A stretch of DNA of 64,000 nt from Agrypnia vestita (Eukaryota; Arthropoda; Insecta; Trichoptera; Phryganeidae), in assembly GCA_016648135.1 (NCBI GenBank), contig JADDOH010008010.1, positions 1-64,000 of the forward strand, read 5' to 3'. The first letter of the stretch is position 1. Every line of letters starts with the position of its first letter. Below the pieces are notes generated by a model, which was given only the letters and a program-made list of their open reading frames with translations, searched no databases and was not told the DNA's origin. Below are positions 43,915 through 54,479 of this stretch, piece by piece. Position numbers and translations under genes: made by a program.

Positions 43915-44285
43915 CACAAAAAAACGATTAGAAGCCTCCGAGATGTGGGCCTACAGACGTGCCCTATTAATTTCCTGGAGAGACCACATTACGAATGAAG
44001 AGATTCTCAGCAGGATCGATGAAACCAGGCACATGATGAATACATCTCGAAAAGGCGTGCAAAATGGATGGGGCATATTTTACGCCATGAAAATCTGCTC
44101 AAAACTACACTGGAGGGAATGGTAGAAGGAAAGATTGCCAGAGGGCGCCCTCGCCGTGAATATCTTGAGCAAGTGTGCCAAGATATGAGTTGTGCCTCCT
44201 ACACAGAGCTGAAGAGGATCGCCGGAGACCGAGCAGAATGGAGAAGGAGATGTGCTTTGTTGCAAACCAATCCCACGGATTGAAA
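43915..44285 (+). pseudogene. LINE ORF2 C-terminal remnant
   Basis: MWAYRRALLISWRDHITNEE, ILSRIDETRHMMNT, then after a 1-nt shift MGHILRHENLLKTTLEGMVE, GKIARGRPRREYLEQVCQDM and ELKRIAGDRAEWRRR to a stop at 44281-44283. Same family as 13651-14163 and better preserved at the GRPR segment. Confidence 0.85.
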
Positions 44286-44559
44286 CCCAGGGAGGAAGAA
44301 GGAATCCACATTTAATCATACATTATATTGTGTCTTGTCTTGTTACGGTAGATGGTTTCCAATAATGCTCGGTGTGGAGTTAACAGCTTTTACTGGGATA
44401 ACTTTATACAAAAGATAGAACTATGGCGCGCGGAATGTATTACGCGGTGGCTCAAATCAATCTCCTTTCACGCCAACCCAGCCGGCCTTGCGTGCTCTTT
44501 CTCGCTCCTTCTCTAGTTCGCTCTCTTTCATGCATTCCACAGACACTACACATTGTATA

Positions 44560-44755
44560 TTTTATTTATTTTTAAATAGCGATGCGAACACGGAATACGC
44601 GTCGCATCAATATTCCTTCTATTTTCAAAATAAGCTAAACGCTTGTGCTACGAAAATAGGACTAACTTGCTGGTGTCCCGGAATGGGGCTTTAACCACCG
44701 ATCACCAGATTGCTGGGCGAGCATCATGACCATTACCCCAACAAGCTACTCAAAT
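44560..44755 (-). repeat. tRNA-derived SINE, reversed copy
   Basis: Complement reads AGTAGCTTGTTGGGGTAATG, GTTAGTCCTATTTTCGTAGC, ATTGATGCGACGCGTATTCC and GTTCGCATC, matching 33433-33620. The B box is decayed (GGTTAAAGCCC). 44760-45250 holds nothing recognisable. Confidence 0.7.
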
Positions 44756-45260
44756 GTTATCAGGATGGGTATTTAATTCTGGTTAAATTTTGTTACAAAG
44801 TTTACTTTACTAGTCCATAAATGAGATAAAATACTGATTCTATATCTCACTTATTGAGGTAAAATTAATGGTTCAATTTGTTCAGTATATGTACCTACAC
44901 GATATTACTGCGAGGCTGGGAAGGGTTAAATATACACATCAAGACAAACAGTGAAAAAATTGCGTTCTTCGTGATGTTACTTGAAATTGTGAAAGTTCCA
45001 GGGAGGTCATTTATCATATTTGCACCGCCTGAGAGAGAATGAACTCTTTTAAAATGAAATAAACGACGCATTTAATTAGCCCAATTATTTAGCAGGTAAA
45101 CGCACACACCTGTGTGTGCCCACACTGAAGCGCGTAGTCGCGGTATCACGTGACTCATCTGCGAGGCAGGGGCTCCTTCAAGCGGTAAGGCTTTATTGTG
45201 GCAGACTGCCAACTAGATAGCTTTAAAATTATTAGGTATATTTACTTTAAGCCTTTAAGG

Positions 45261-45582
45261 TAGTGATGCAACGAATAAAAATATTCGTATTCGCCGAATA
45301 GTAGATATTCACCGAATATTCGTATTCGCCGAATAGTAGATATTCACCGAATAGTCGTATTCGCCGAATAGTAGATATTCACCGAATATTCGTATTCGCC
45401 GAATATCATCACGAATATTAAAAACAAACTACCTATTTATAACTCAACGCAACGAAAATTACGGTTTGGCTGTGCACCGTGTATTCGAATACACCTACGC
45501 ACTCTATTATTGGGGATTCCCCTAACATTGAATGAATGGATTTGTTGAGTTCTCAAGTTGTCAAATTGTTACTTGCTAATTG
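45261..45582 (+). mobile_element. hAT element end, truncated copy
   Basis: TAGTGATGCAACGAATA, repeated TATTCG(C)CGAATA units, then GTTTGGCTGTGCACCGTGTA, GGGGATTCCCCTAA and GAATGGATTTGTTGAGTTCT match the right end of 11275-12311 in reverse. Broken at about 45582 against a LINE fragment. Confidence 0.75.
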
Positions 45583-45584
45583 CA

Positions 45585-45830
45585 GCCATTTATTTCCCCC
45601 CGTAGCGGCTATATCATTAGGCCAATCTCTTTTGAGGTCTTCCGATGCTTCTTTTATTCTCCCATGGTCTCCATTTCAAATCTGTGGGAGGCCACCTTGT
45701 AGCATCCTCCATTTTAGCATCTCTTAGGCTTACTCCAAGCATGGATCTCTCCATGGATCGTTGCGTGCATTTGAGCTTCTCCACACTTTTCTTTGTAAGG
45801 GCCATAGTCTCCACTCCCGAATGATTCCGA
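45585..45830 (-). pseudogene. LINE ORF2 C-terminal remnant, reversed
   Basis: Minus strand: ALTKKSVEKLKCTQRSMERS, MLGVSLRD, RWPPTDLKWRPWENKRSIGR, PQKR, then WPNDIAA in another frame. This is the A(Q/R)R.MERSMLG.SLRD...W.PR...R.RGRP..RW.DDI tail of a widespread LINE, with the WAGH segment deleted. Confidence 0.75.
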
Positions 45831-46104
45831 ATTATTCCAAAACAAGACTACCCCAGGTGAGTAAAACACGACGTTCAGAATCTCACACCGTTCCAAGGTC
45901 TGCCCCAAGGATTCTGGGGCGGGCAAAAATTCAGAAAAGATAAAAACAAAAAACAAAAATCTGTAATACAAGAACATTAAGACTTGAAGAGGATCAAACA
46001 AATTAATCACTAATTAATAAATAGAGTTATCACTCTTTCTTTCTTATTACCTCACTTGTTTTTTTCTCTTCACGGCTTCAGGATTTTTAATATTGAATAT
46101 TTTC

Positions 46105-46266
46105 ATGGTTACTATGTACTCTCTACAGCTTTCTAGGATGATAGAGGAGCATGTCCTTGAAGCTGTCGGACGAGGTCAGTCTGTCGCTGTTCCAGTGGCT
46201 GGCCAAGCGCATCGTCATGCAATGCACATTATTCAGGACTGCAGCGACATTGCTCCTACTAATTAA
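46105..46266 (+). CDS. Candidate terminal exon (unassigned, 53 aa)
   Basis: ATG at 46105 leads 53 codons: MVTMYSLQLSRMIEEHVLEA, VGRGQSVAVPVAGQAHRHAM, HIIQDCSDIAPTN, stop at 46264-46266. Its composition is unlike the AT-driven ORFs around it. CTCTCTACAG at about 46129-46138 could be a 3' splice site, and an AATAAA lies at about 46458. It might be the last exon of a host gene or a worn transposon piece. No homolog recognised. Confidence 0.28.
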   Translation: MVTMYSLQLSRMIEEHVLEAVGRGQSVAVPVAGQAHRHAMHIIQDCSDIAPTN

Positions 46267-46269
46267 ACA

Positions 46270-46670
46270 GACTAATTAATTTCTCTAAGAAAAGTGAGAA
46301 ATGTTAAGCCATGTGTGCATCCTCTTACCCTTCTCAAACTATTATATACTAATATTCAATATATATCACTAAAAAGGCAACATTCCGTGACCTCGGAACA
46401 GCAAGGCAGCATTTTATGTTATTTTATATTTTTATTAACTATGTAATGTTTTTATAAAATAAACTATGCTATGTCTACGCGAGTTCAATTATAATTTTAT
46501 ATTTTCCTACATGAGTTTTGAGTCACCTTTCAATGAAAGATTCTAATGCTTTCAAAACCCGAGCAGTAAAATTTTAACTTATAAATTAATTCGTAACTAA
46601 CTTATAATTAATAACGTAATTTGTGTCTCCATCCCAATTTTTTGTTTCAAATTGTGCATATCCTAATATA
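46270..46670. other. AT-rich, 3'-UTR-like
   Basis: Contains the AATAAA mentioned for 46105-46266; otherwise nothing. Confidence 0.3.
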
Positions 46671-46678
46671 TGCAGGAC

Positions 46679-47962
46679 CTATCCTTACATACGAAATTGG
46701 CGTTTTGCCGTATTGGCAAATTTGATCTCAAATATCTTCTCTTTGGTTAGGAATTCCAAATCCAAATTTATACAGCTATTTACTCATGTACTTGTGTTTT
46801 GAAAATTATAATTCATTTGTTTTTTCCTCAATTGTTTTTTTCTTTGCGTCACTCAGTTTACAAAATGAAAAACTTGAAATATCGCGTTATTTACGAGTAC
46901 GAGTTCCACCGTGGCACCAGTGCTGCAGAAACGACTCGAAGGATTAATGATGTGTATGGCGACGGTGCCGCAAAAGAAAACACAGTGCGTTTTTGGTTCC
47001 AACGTTTTCGTTCTGGAAATTTCGACCTGCAGAACAAGCCCCGTGGACGGCCGGAGACCAAAGTTGATAATGAAGAATTGAAGGCTATTGTGGAAGCGGA
47101 TCCATCGCAAACCACATCCGAGTTAGCTGCAGGCTGCGGTGTTAGTGATAAAACTGTTTTAATCCACTTGAAGCAAATTGGTAAGATGAAAAAGCTTGAA
47201 AGGTGGGTACCTCACGAATTGAGTGAAGCAAATCAACAAACGCGCGTTGACTGCTGCGTTGCATTACTCAACCGGCACAATAATGAAGGGATTTTAAATC
47301 GAATCATTACCTGTGATGAAAAGTGGATCCTGTACGATAATCGGAAGCGCTCATCGCAATGGCTGAACCCTGCCGAACCAGCCAAACCATGCCCCAAGCG
47401 AAAATTGACTCCAAAAAAGTTACTTGTGAGCGTTTGGTGGACTAGTGCTGGTGTCGTTCACTACAGCTTTCTTAAATCTGGCCAGACGATTACGGCAGAT
47501 GTCTATTGTCAGCAACTGCAAACCATGATGGAAAAGCTAGCTGCTAAACAACCGAGGCTGGTTAATCGCTCTAGGCCACTGCTGCTTCATGATAACGCTA
47601 GACCACACACTGCACAACAGACGGCTACCAAATTAGAGGAGCTTCAATTGGAATGTCTAAGACATCCACCGTACTCTCCGGACCTTGCCCCAACAGATTA
47701 CCATTTTTTTCGAAATTTGGATAACTTCTTGCAAAGGAAAAAATTCAACTCCGATGGGGCAGTCCAAACCACCTTCAAAGATTTTATTGATTCCCGTCCA
47801 AATGGTTTTTTTAGTAAAGGGATCGATGAACTACCTATGAGATGGCAAAAGTGCATAGATAGCAATGGTACATACTTTGATTAAATAAATATATTATAAT
47901 AAAAAAAAATCGGCTTTATGTTCCTCCCATACTAAACGCCAATTTCATATGTAAGGACCTAA
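46679..47962 (+). mobile_element. mariner transposon, copy 2 (intact ORF)
   Basis: Same length as copy 1 when aligned. The right inverted repeat is intact (CAATTTCATATGTAAGGACC, ending CTAA before TA). The left repeat is altered at its outer bases (CTATCCTTACATACG instead of TTAGGTCCTTACATATG). AATAAA follows the ORF. Confidence 0.9.
46865..47884 (+). CDS. mariner transposase, intact
   Basis: 339 residues from ATG 46865 (MKNLKYRVIYEYEF) to TAA; the open frame extends 22 codons further 5' but without an ATG, and 339-350 aa is the usual mariner length. The N-terminal half has the paired helix-turn-helix DNA-binding region (GTSAAETTRRIND, VSDKTVLIHLKQIGKMKKL) and a WVPHEL linker. The catalytic DD34D triad is present: D in TCDEKW, D in LLHDNARPH, and D in APTDYHFF 34 residues later. 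The YSPDLAPTDYHFF signature fits mariner. It resembles Hsmar1/cecropia-type proteins. The protein cuts and pastes the element at TA sites. The altered left repeat may limit self-mobilisation. Confidence 0.95.
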   Translation: MKNLKYRVIYEYEFHRGTSAAETTRRINDVYGDGAAKENTVRFWFQRFRSGNFDLQNKPRGRPETKVDNEELKAIVEADPSQTTSELAAGCGVSDKTVLIHLKQIGKMKKLERWVPHELSEANQQTRVDCCVALLNRHNNEGILNRIITCDEKWILYDNRKRSSQWLNPAEPAKPCPKRKLTPKKLLVSVWWTSAGVVHYSFLKSGQTITADVYCQQLQTMMEKLAAKQPRLVNRSRPLLLHDNARPHTAQQTATKLEELQLECLRHPPYSPDLAPTDYHFFRNLDNFLQRKKFNSDGAVQTTFKDFIDSRPNGFFSKGIDELPMRWQKCIDSNGTYFD

Positions 47963-47969
47963 TATTAAA

Positions 47970-48780
47970 CAAAAGCCAATATGTCCTCTATAATGATAGA
48001 AATACTAAAATTCGTCCATGACAAAATGAAATTAAGATATTTATCAGCTGTCTTTGTATTACGTATTCGAACTTTGCGCGTACGTAAATAAGGCCGTCCC
48101 GTCAATTATTGAGTGCTAGAATAACAATCGTCATTATCCTCAGAAGAGGTGGAACAATTTGTTGTTCCAAGAGGAATATAGATAGTATCCGAAGAAATTG
48201 AACAGTGTCATAATAGGTTAAACTAGCAGTTTATCGCCAACTGCTTGCTGCTAGGTCCCGCTTCGCAGCTATTAGTGTCTGAATTGGCTAATGACTATAC
48301 TGGCCGCTGTGCGGCTATTAGTGTCTGCGATTAGGTATCGCCCATTGCCTGCTGCTTGTCATACGATTTGATTATTTTTTGAAACTGGTAAACGTAAACA
48401 AACCACGCGGGCCGTCAATGTACACACAGGAAAACAAATGATTCGAGCTACGGACATGGCGACACCACACCAGTCGGGCCTCTGCCGTAACAACGGGCAG
48501 GCCTGTGCCGCGTTAAATCATCTATTCCTTTGTTCATCATTTACCATTTTCTTACTTGTACTTTTTCACTTGTTCCCGGGGCATATCTCCGGGAAGAAAT
48601 AAAAACTTATTACCGATCGCTCTTTCATTCCAACGACTTGCCACCCTTCCCTAAACTGGCAATGGCAAAACCACTCACTGCATAATGCGTTTTTAAAAAA
48701 CATAAAATAAATAATTCACCGTTGCGAATGCGTGCGAGTTTGATACATTTTAAACCATACGTATACCATATTATTTTCAT
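47970..48780. other. No gene seen
   Basis: Has a single end of the 18340 family near 48105-48140, and GCTATTAGTGTCTG twice (about 48268 and 48315). 48460-48610 is moderately GC-rich, ending GAAGAAATAAAAACTT. Confidence 0.35.
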
Positions 48781-48785
48781 ATACG

Positions 48786-48908
48786 TTTGCAATTGAATTA
48801 GTGTGGGTTTCGTTGTGGTTTACGGATACGTCTCTTTCGTATCCGTAAAATCAACACAACGAAGAAAAGCGCGTATTACGCACTGTACCCACACTAACTC
48901 AATTGCAA
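48786..48908. repeat. Nested hairpin (cruciform candidate)
   Basis: Outer arms TTGCAATTGAATTAGTGTGG and CCCACACTAACTCAATTGCA; inner arms TTCGTTGTGG...TACGGATACG (48809-48830) and CGTATCCGTAAAATCAACAC...GAA (48838-48863) with a 7-nt loop. Confidence 0.75.
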
Positions 48909-48909
48909 G

Positions 48910-50255
48910 CTTACATAAAAATAACTGTACATTACTAGAAATTGAATGCCAATAATATACTTGCCTGCAGAAAAAATAAAAATCGATTTATTTCGCCTTA
49001 ACGTGTCCCGAATATTAATAACCTAGGTGTATTTAATATTTCTACACATAAAATAGTATCTTAATCTATTTAAAAATAATGTGTATACCTCTTTTTTAAA
49101 AAAAAAAACTATATGATTTTATTAACTTTTGAAGCTGGCAATGGAAAAACAACGCATTTTTCAATCGTCGTATACGTTCTTAGACTTTCAATAGAATGTT
49201 TCGTATCTTGGTAGTGACTTTATCTTTTTTACGTAATAATCAGTACGTCCTTGACCCCTGCGGTGATAGGACACTCTCCTGAAGACGCTATCATGTGACT
49301 CTAGCGAACTGTCGAGATCTCGTTCGATCTCAACACATCCATACAGATGTTTTAATACCTAATTATGTGTCTAGATCATAATATACAACTTAAGTCTTTA
49401 GTATCATTTTTATTTGAGTTTATTGTATTATTTTCTCCAGCGGCATAAATTCATACAATAAAATGAAAATGTCTTATTTCTCACTGTAAGCCCAAGTGTG
49501 TTGCGAAATGTAACGTTATCATAAAAATGCGAGGTTGATCAATTCCTGTATAATTTTAGTGTCAAATTGTAATATAGTGCCGCGCGTGAAGACTTTTAGC
49601 ACGTTTTTGTCGCAACCGGAAGTCGGTTCCGAGTTAGGTAAATAAATTATCTTTTTTCGGTGCTTATATTTTTGTGTGCATCCGTGTTACAAGTGGGCAA
49701 TCCATCAATTCTAAACAAGACAGCACTAATTGACCGTAGAAATATATTTTTTGAAAACTTGAATAGGAAATCATAAAATATACAAAAATTTCTACGCAAA
49801 AAAGTTACAGTTTTTCCAACATATATTATATTCTTTCATATGTAAATAATTAATTTCGAATATTAAGAATTCAATAGCACAAATCAAATAAAATGAATAA
49901 AATCCTGCAGACATTTGAACCAGGGTTTTAATAATTTTGTTTGACTTGTATCAATGAATTTTTGATATTCGTTATAATTTCTTCCAAGATAATCTAACGC
50001 TTCAGTCAAAATGTTGAAAAAAATCAAACTTTTATTCCTCGATATTTTTTATACCAAATTAATTGAATTGTATGTTTTTTTCATATCATATCAGGAAATA
50101 AATAAGAGAAAGTCATCTCGCAAAAGAAATTTAATATATTCTTAATAACAATATTATTAGGTATACTAAGTATTATTATATTTACTGATCTTTTATATAA
50201 AACTTATTGAAAAATGTACATTTGATACTTTAAATAGGAATCTTATGAAATTAAA
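48910..50255. other. No gene seen
   Basis: AT-rich apart from the ribozyme-like remnant at 49275-49317. Confidence 0.4.
49275..49317 (+). ncRNA. Decayed hammerhead ribozyme
   Basis: TCTC, CTGAAGA, CGCTA/TAGCG stem II around TCATGTGACTC, GAA, a damaged stem III (CTGT), C, GAGA. Core CUGANGA and GAA are intact; stem III is not. Confidence 0.4.
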
Positions 50256-50261
50256 AAAAGT

Positions 50262-50805
50262 AACCCATAAAAATCAAGTTTTTATTATCCTCCCTTTCTT
50301 TGTAAAATATAACAACAATTAAAGACCAATTAAAACATATAACATAACTCTAAACTTACAGTAATTTAATATATTTCTAAAATGACAGATGTTTTGAGCT
50401 TTGATAAGATACTTCATGCTTTGAAGATTAAATTCTAAAAACATTTGTCAGTCAATTTAGATTTTCGACATTCGTAGTGAAGTACCTATTATGTATACCG
50501 ACGGAGTAATTCAAATTTAGAAAATATTCCGCGACCTTATCGGGCCACCGTTGCTAGTAAGCAAACTTTTCTAATGATTCCAATTTTCAAAAACCAATAA
50601 AATTTCTAAAAATCCGAAATTATACTATAATTATTAATTTTTTTTAACGAAAACTTGATAGATCTTTTTGATCGTCGCCACGAGTCTACTTGCCAAGTTT
50701 CAGTTCGATTGGATCACGGGAAAAGGGTTAAAAATCGATCCAAAGTTTTTTCACCTGGCAAGCCGGCAAGCAAGCAGACGCCACGAGTTAATATAAAGTG
50801 AGTAA
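50262..50805 (+). repeat. Family R interspersed repeat, copy 5
   Basis: GTAACCCATAAAAATCAAGT at left, ATATAAAGTGAGTAAAAAG at right; about 545 bp, near full length. Shares CTTCATGCTTTGAAGATTAA with copy 3. Confidence 0.7.
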
Positions 50806-50809
50806 AAAG

Positions 50810-51450
50810 CCAAGAGAATAAAGAAACTATCACTGCTTGAATTTTTCAAAAGAGTTCTTTCAATTATTATTATCCACATTTTATATTTATATACTCAATT
50901 AATTAATTAATTAATTTTATAGTTATATAGTATTTTGTTGTATATCTTTATTATTTTTTGTTCTAACTATATTGTTCAGCTGCTCATCTCGGCACAGGTT
51001 CTCCCTAGTGAGATGAGCGGCTCCATCTCCTGTCATGTAACAAGATGAAGATAAATAAATAAATAATAAAAAAATAAATAATAAAAAAAAAAAAAATAAA
51101 AATAAAAAATTCCATTTGAAATCCGAATAAGTATATTCATCCATTTTCATCTCCAACTCCAAATTCTAATTACTATCGGCTGCAATCTACAATTCATCAA
51201 CGTTATCCTACTCTAGCAAATGACATTTCACGACTCAAATTAGTACTCAGAAGTCTTCCATTAGTTCTAGTTTTATGGTGCCGTGTGAAACATAATAAAT
51301 GAAAACAAAAACAACCACATGCAAATGTATCATCGTTATAAATACGTCCTTTCGAAACACATTACAAATAATACTTCGTGGCTTGACATTAGGTATACTA
51401 AAATTTTAAATTAATTAAATAGGTACATGGTTTTAAACCACTCATTACTA
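50810..51450. repeat. LINE-type (TAAA)n tail, otherwise no gene
   Basis: AACAAGATGAAGATAAATAA followed by AATAAATAAT and a long A-rich run at 51040-51110 looks like a retroelement 3' tail. TTAATTAATTAATTAATTAA at about 50898-50917. No ORF of note. Confidence 0.35.
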
Positions 51451-51456
51451 TATATT

Positions 51457-51494
51457 CGTCAACTAGTTTAGGTTGGTCTCATCCTTATCAGGAC
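51457..51494 (-). ncRNA. Decayed hammerhead ribozyme beside PLE
   Basis: Minus strand: GTC, CTGATAA (G8 to A), AGG/CCT short stem II, AAA, palindromic ACTAGT, T, GAC. Same position relative to a PLE ORF end as at 16661 and 26265. Confidence 0.45.
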
Positions 51495-51539
51495 AATATA
51501 ATATATACTAATCTAAGTACAGACATTAACATAGTGGGA

Positions 51540-51745
51540 GGGGCGGAGGAAGAGGGGTGGAGGAAGAGGGGGGGAGGAAAAGGGGAGGGGTTAATTGATG
51601 AGAGAGGGAACAACTTAAAAATCGGACTATTAGATAAATTTATCTGTTTATTTATTGTTTGGCTATTATTATTGATAGCTTTATTAATTTCTAATGCTTT
51701 CGGACTGTATTCAAACCTATTCCGTTTTTGCGTAAAATTTGTGGC
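51540..51745 (-). pseudogene. PLE ORF C-terminal remnant
   Basis: Minus strand reads ALEINKAINNNSQTINKQI, NLSNSPIFKLFPLSS, then a Pro/Ser-rich tail. It matches the PLE ends at 16322 and 26045 (LEI-x-K, INxQI, NSPxxxxxP). The purine-rich plus strand here is the complement of the Pro-rich codons. Confidence 0.55.
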
Positions 51746-51799
51746 CCTGTATTATTTTCTACACTGTAACAAAAATGTATTATACACCAATTTTAAATA

Positions 51800-52385
51800 G
51801 GTTAAAATATAATATGGTATTTTTACAAAGTGTCGTTTAACTGACGAATTGTTTCTTAGTATTCATAAGACGCGTAGTAATGTTGGAATGTCGATAAAAG
51901 GTGTAGTGTATTAGTATGTAAGCGGTCTTCTCTTACACTGCCTATTCTTGAATTTTTTACTAAGTGGCGTAATTTTTCGGAGAGAATACGAAGATGTCGG
52001 AGATTAAATGTCGCAGTGAAAGTCAGTAAATGTCAAATGGATTCGTGCCACGAAGAATAAGTCACTCGGCCGTGGCCGCAGTGTCAGGTGAAGAGTCAGA
52101 GACGCGTTCCCCCGGTTAAGTCATTATCGTCAATAAGTGCTCATATTAAATCCAGGATCCTCGCCACTTACGTTCAGCCATAACAAAGAAGATGCAAATA
52201 GAAGCACGTAGGAATGCAGATACTGAGGCTGGTGCAAAGAGCGCAGACCTACATAGCCCCGCGTCCATGGGAGATTTATTTAGTTTTATTTTTACAAGAC
52301 ACTAATAGAACATGGTACCAAATAAATTTAAAAATATATTTCTTTTAACAATATATATGTGTCTTACATCTATCTTACATATCTA
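51800..52385. other. No gene seen
   Basis: Moderately GC-rich at 52020-52260, unassigned. Confidence 0.35.
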
Positions 52386-52389
52386 GACA

Positions 52390-52965
52390 ACCCCGAAGAT
52401 GTAAATTGGTCGTAGATAATAAACCCATAGAACAGGTAAGTACCTTGGGTACCTTGGGGTGGAGATATCTAGCTACAGCGATCTATATAACGAAGTCAAG
52501 GAGCAGATAAACAAAGCAGCGGTTATCTCCGGATGCTTAAGAGGCACTGTATGGGCCAATAAGCATATGCTAATGGAAAACAAAGTCAGAATATATAAAA
52601 CTTACATAAGACCTATCATGACATACGGTATCGAAGAAAGAGCGGACACGGTGAGAACTAAACACCTCCTCGGAACTACCGAGATGAAGACTCTAAGACC
52701 CATTGCGTGCAAGAGCCTCAGAGACAGAGTACCCAATGCGGAAATCTGCAGAACCTGCGACATACAAGACATTGTAAGATGGAGCAGGCAGAGAAGGCGT
52801 TTTTGGAGGGACCATGTCGAGACAAACGAGACTTCCCAGAATCGTTATGCGCGGGATTCCAGAGGGGCGCCGACTGCCAAGGAGACCACCAAAGAGATGG
52901 AGAGAGAGCTGGACGTCCTCGTCACAAGACCAGGACTGATCTGTCAACACATATCAAAGATCTAA
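52390..52965 (+). pseudogene. LINE ORF2 C-terminal remnant (YLGVEI type)
   Basis: LVVDNKPIEQV, then an open 168-codon stretch: EISSYSDLYNEVKEQINKAA, YKTYIRPIMTYGIEERADT, LLGTTEMKTLRPIACKSLRD, VRWSRQRRRFWRDHV and ending near KEMERELDV. This is the YLGVEITSYG...IYKTVIRPIMTY...TAEMK.LR.I.GK.LRDR pattern of common insect LINEs. GTCs and stops upstream remove the reverse transcriptase. Confidence 0.85.
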
Positions 52966-52969
52966 CAAA

Positions 52970-53395
52970 ATAATAATGAGAAGAAAAACAATAAATGCAA
53001 AATAGCGTTTTATAAATAATTTATTATAATTACCTACAGCAAAACCTCTGTACACAACTCAACAACAACGCAAATACTAAGTTCGCAGTAGCCCAGTCAA
53101 CCTCATTTTACAGTCAATGTCGCTGGCAATGCTTCCAGAATCCAGTGGACCATCCTCGATCCCTCTACCACTTTCCAATTTGCTCTAGAGTGCTGTAAAA
53201 TGATGTGTAACTTCTTCCGTTTCTACCATCTCCTGATAGTATATAGATAACGCCGCGGGTAAAGGAGACTGTGTTGTTTAGCGCGCGATTTGATTGCGTG
53301 ACAGAGGAAAACAATATAACCGGCAAATTAGACTACAAAGGAATAATGTGTTACCTTTGGTCGCGGAAATCAGAACGTTTCTCCTCTGTGTGGTC
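52970..53395. other. No gene seen
   Basis: No motif recognised. Confidence 0.4.
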
Positions 53396-53399
53396 TTCC

Positions 53400-53623
53400 T
53401 CAATCAAACAATAATTTCGTCGTCTGTCCGTCTGTTCGTCCGTCCTTCTGTCTGTCCGTCCGTAACTTCATGTAACAAAAACCAAATTAAATAGCAGAAG
53501 GTGGGGCTTGAACCCCGGGCCAGCAAACCCGAACCAGCCGCTCAAAAAGGTACTATAAATATATACAAGGCATTAGCAAAGACGCGAACCAATGTTCCTT
53601 CATTTTTGACGGGTTACAGCTAG
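53400..53623 (+). mobile_element. Helitron-like 234-bp family, copy with tRNA-like insert
   Basis: CAATAATTTCGTCGTCTGTC, a (CCGTCTGT)n-like stretch to 53464, and the 3' end CATTTTTGACGGGTTACAGC-TAG before T. Inside, 53500-53550 reversed contains GGTTCAAGCCC (B-box-like) and TGAGCGGCTGG (A-box-like), so a tRNA-related piece may lie within. Confidence 0.45.
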
Positions 53624-53952
53624 TTTCAATACTAATTTTAGATGCGGATGGTAAAAAAGTGAACACAAATTGTTAAACACAAAGATGCGGACCAATAAAC
53701 GATGCGAACAGAATAAAATTCGATGCGATGCTATCAGAGCGGTAGACAGATCAAAAACTGACACGAGTATGGTGGTTATAAAAATATTAGCGACGATTGC
53801 GTTTGCGTTTGCGGCAAAAGGTGGAAGGTGTTGATATTTAGGTTACAGATTCAAAGGAACATAGAGGACAGGAATGATGAAGAAAGGCAGATTTTCATCC
53901 CAATCGCGGTCAACGTATCGGCCAAACCAGTTGTGTTCTTAGAATATATTAT

Positions 53953-54350
53953 ACAGGGTGTACCAAAGCTAGTAGCAGAAATTTTGCCTGTAGATTCCTG
54001 ACTATGTAATGAGTCTAAAATGTTCAAGCAACTGTGACCTAATATCAATAGTTATGGAGATATGCAATATCAAAGTTTCCATTTTTTCAATATTTCTGAT
54101 TTATTTTTTGCAAAAAGTTGAACTATCATTACAATAACTTATATTGATTATGAAAAATTCATTTGCTTCAATACAACTGGAACAAAATGGTAAAAGCTTT
54201 GTAAAAAATATTTTTTTTCAATTTTTGCAAGGTTTTTATCATTTTATTCTACTTGTATTAAAGCGAATGAATTTTTCATAATCGGCATAAGTTACTTACT
54301 GTAATGATAGTTCAACATATTGCAAAAAATAAGTAAAATTATAAATGACC
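53953..54350. mobile_element. CAGGGTGTACC-type MITE, palindromic
   Basis: Left half as at 24010-24200; the right half is its complement (AATGAATTTTTCATAATCGG, AAGTTACTTACTGTAATGAT, AGTTCAACATATTGCAAAAA). The outer right end is decayed. Confidence 0.6.
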
Positions 54351-54354
54351 CTAT

Positions 54355-54470
54355 ATGATATATGATATATATATAGATATATTTATATAGATATATAAGA
54401 GATATATTATATAGGATACTATAATAGATAGATATAAGACATATAATATCTTATATATATCTATGGGTTC
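54355..54470. repeat. AT dinucleotide-rich microsatellite
   Basis: Dense ATAT/GATATA repeats, then TGGGTTCGAATCCCACTAG, which contains a perfect B box without an A box. Confidence 0.6.
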
Positions 54471-54479
54471 GAATCCCAC

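Noticed and set aside
46799..46864. 22-codon upstream extension of the mariner ORF
   Set aside because: No ATG; family length and alignment support the start at 46865.
51534..51800. 88-codon plus-strand ORF with Gly/Glu-rich start
   Set aside because: Antisense to a PLE C-terminus whose Pro-rich tail gives the purine-rich strand.
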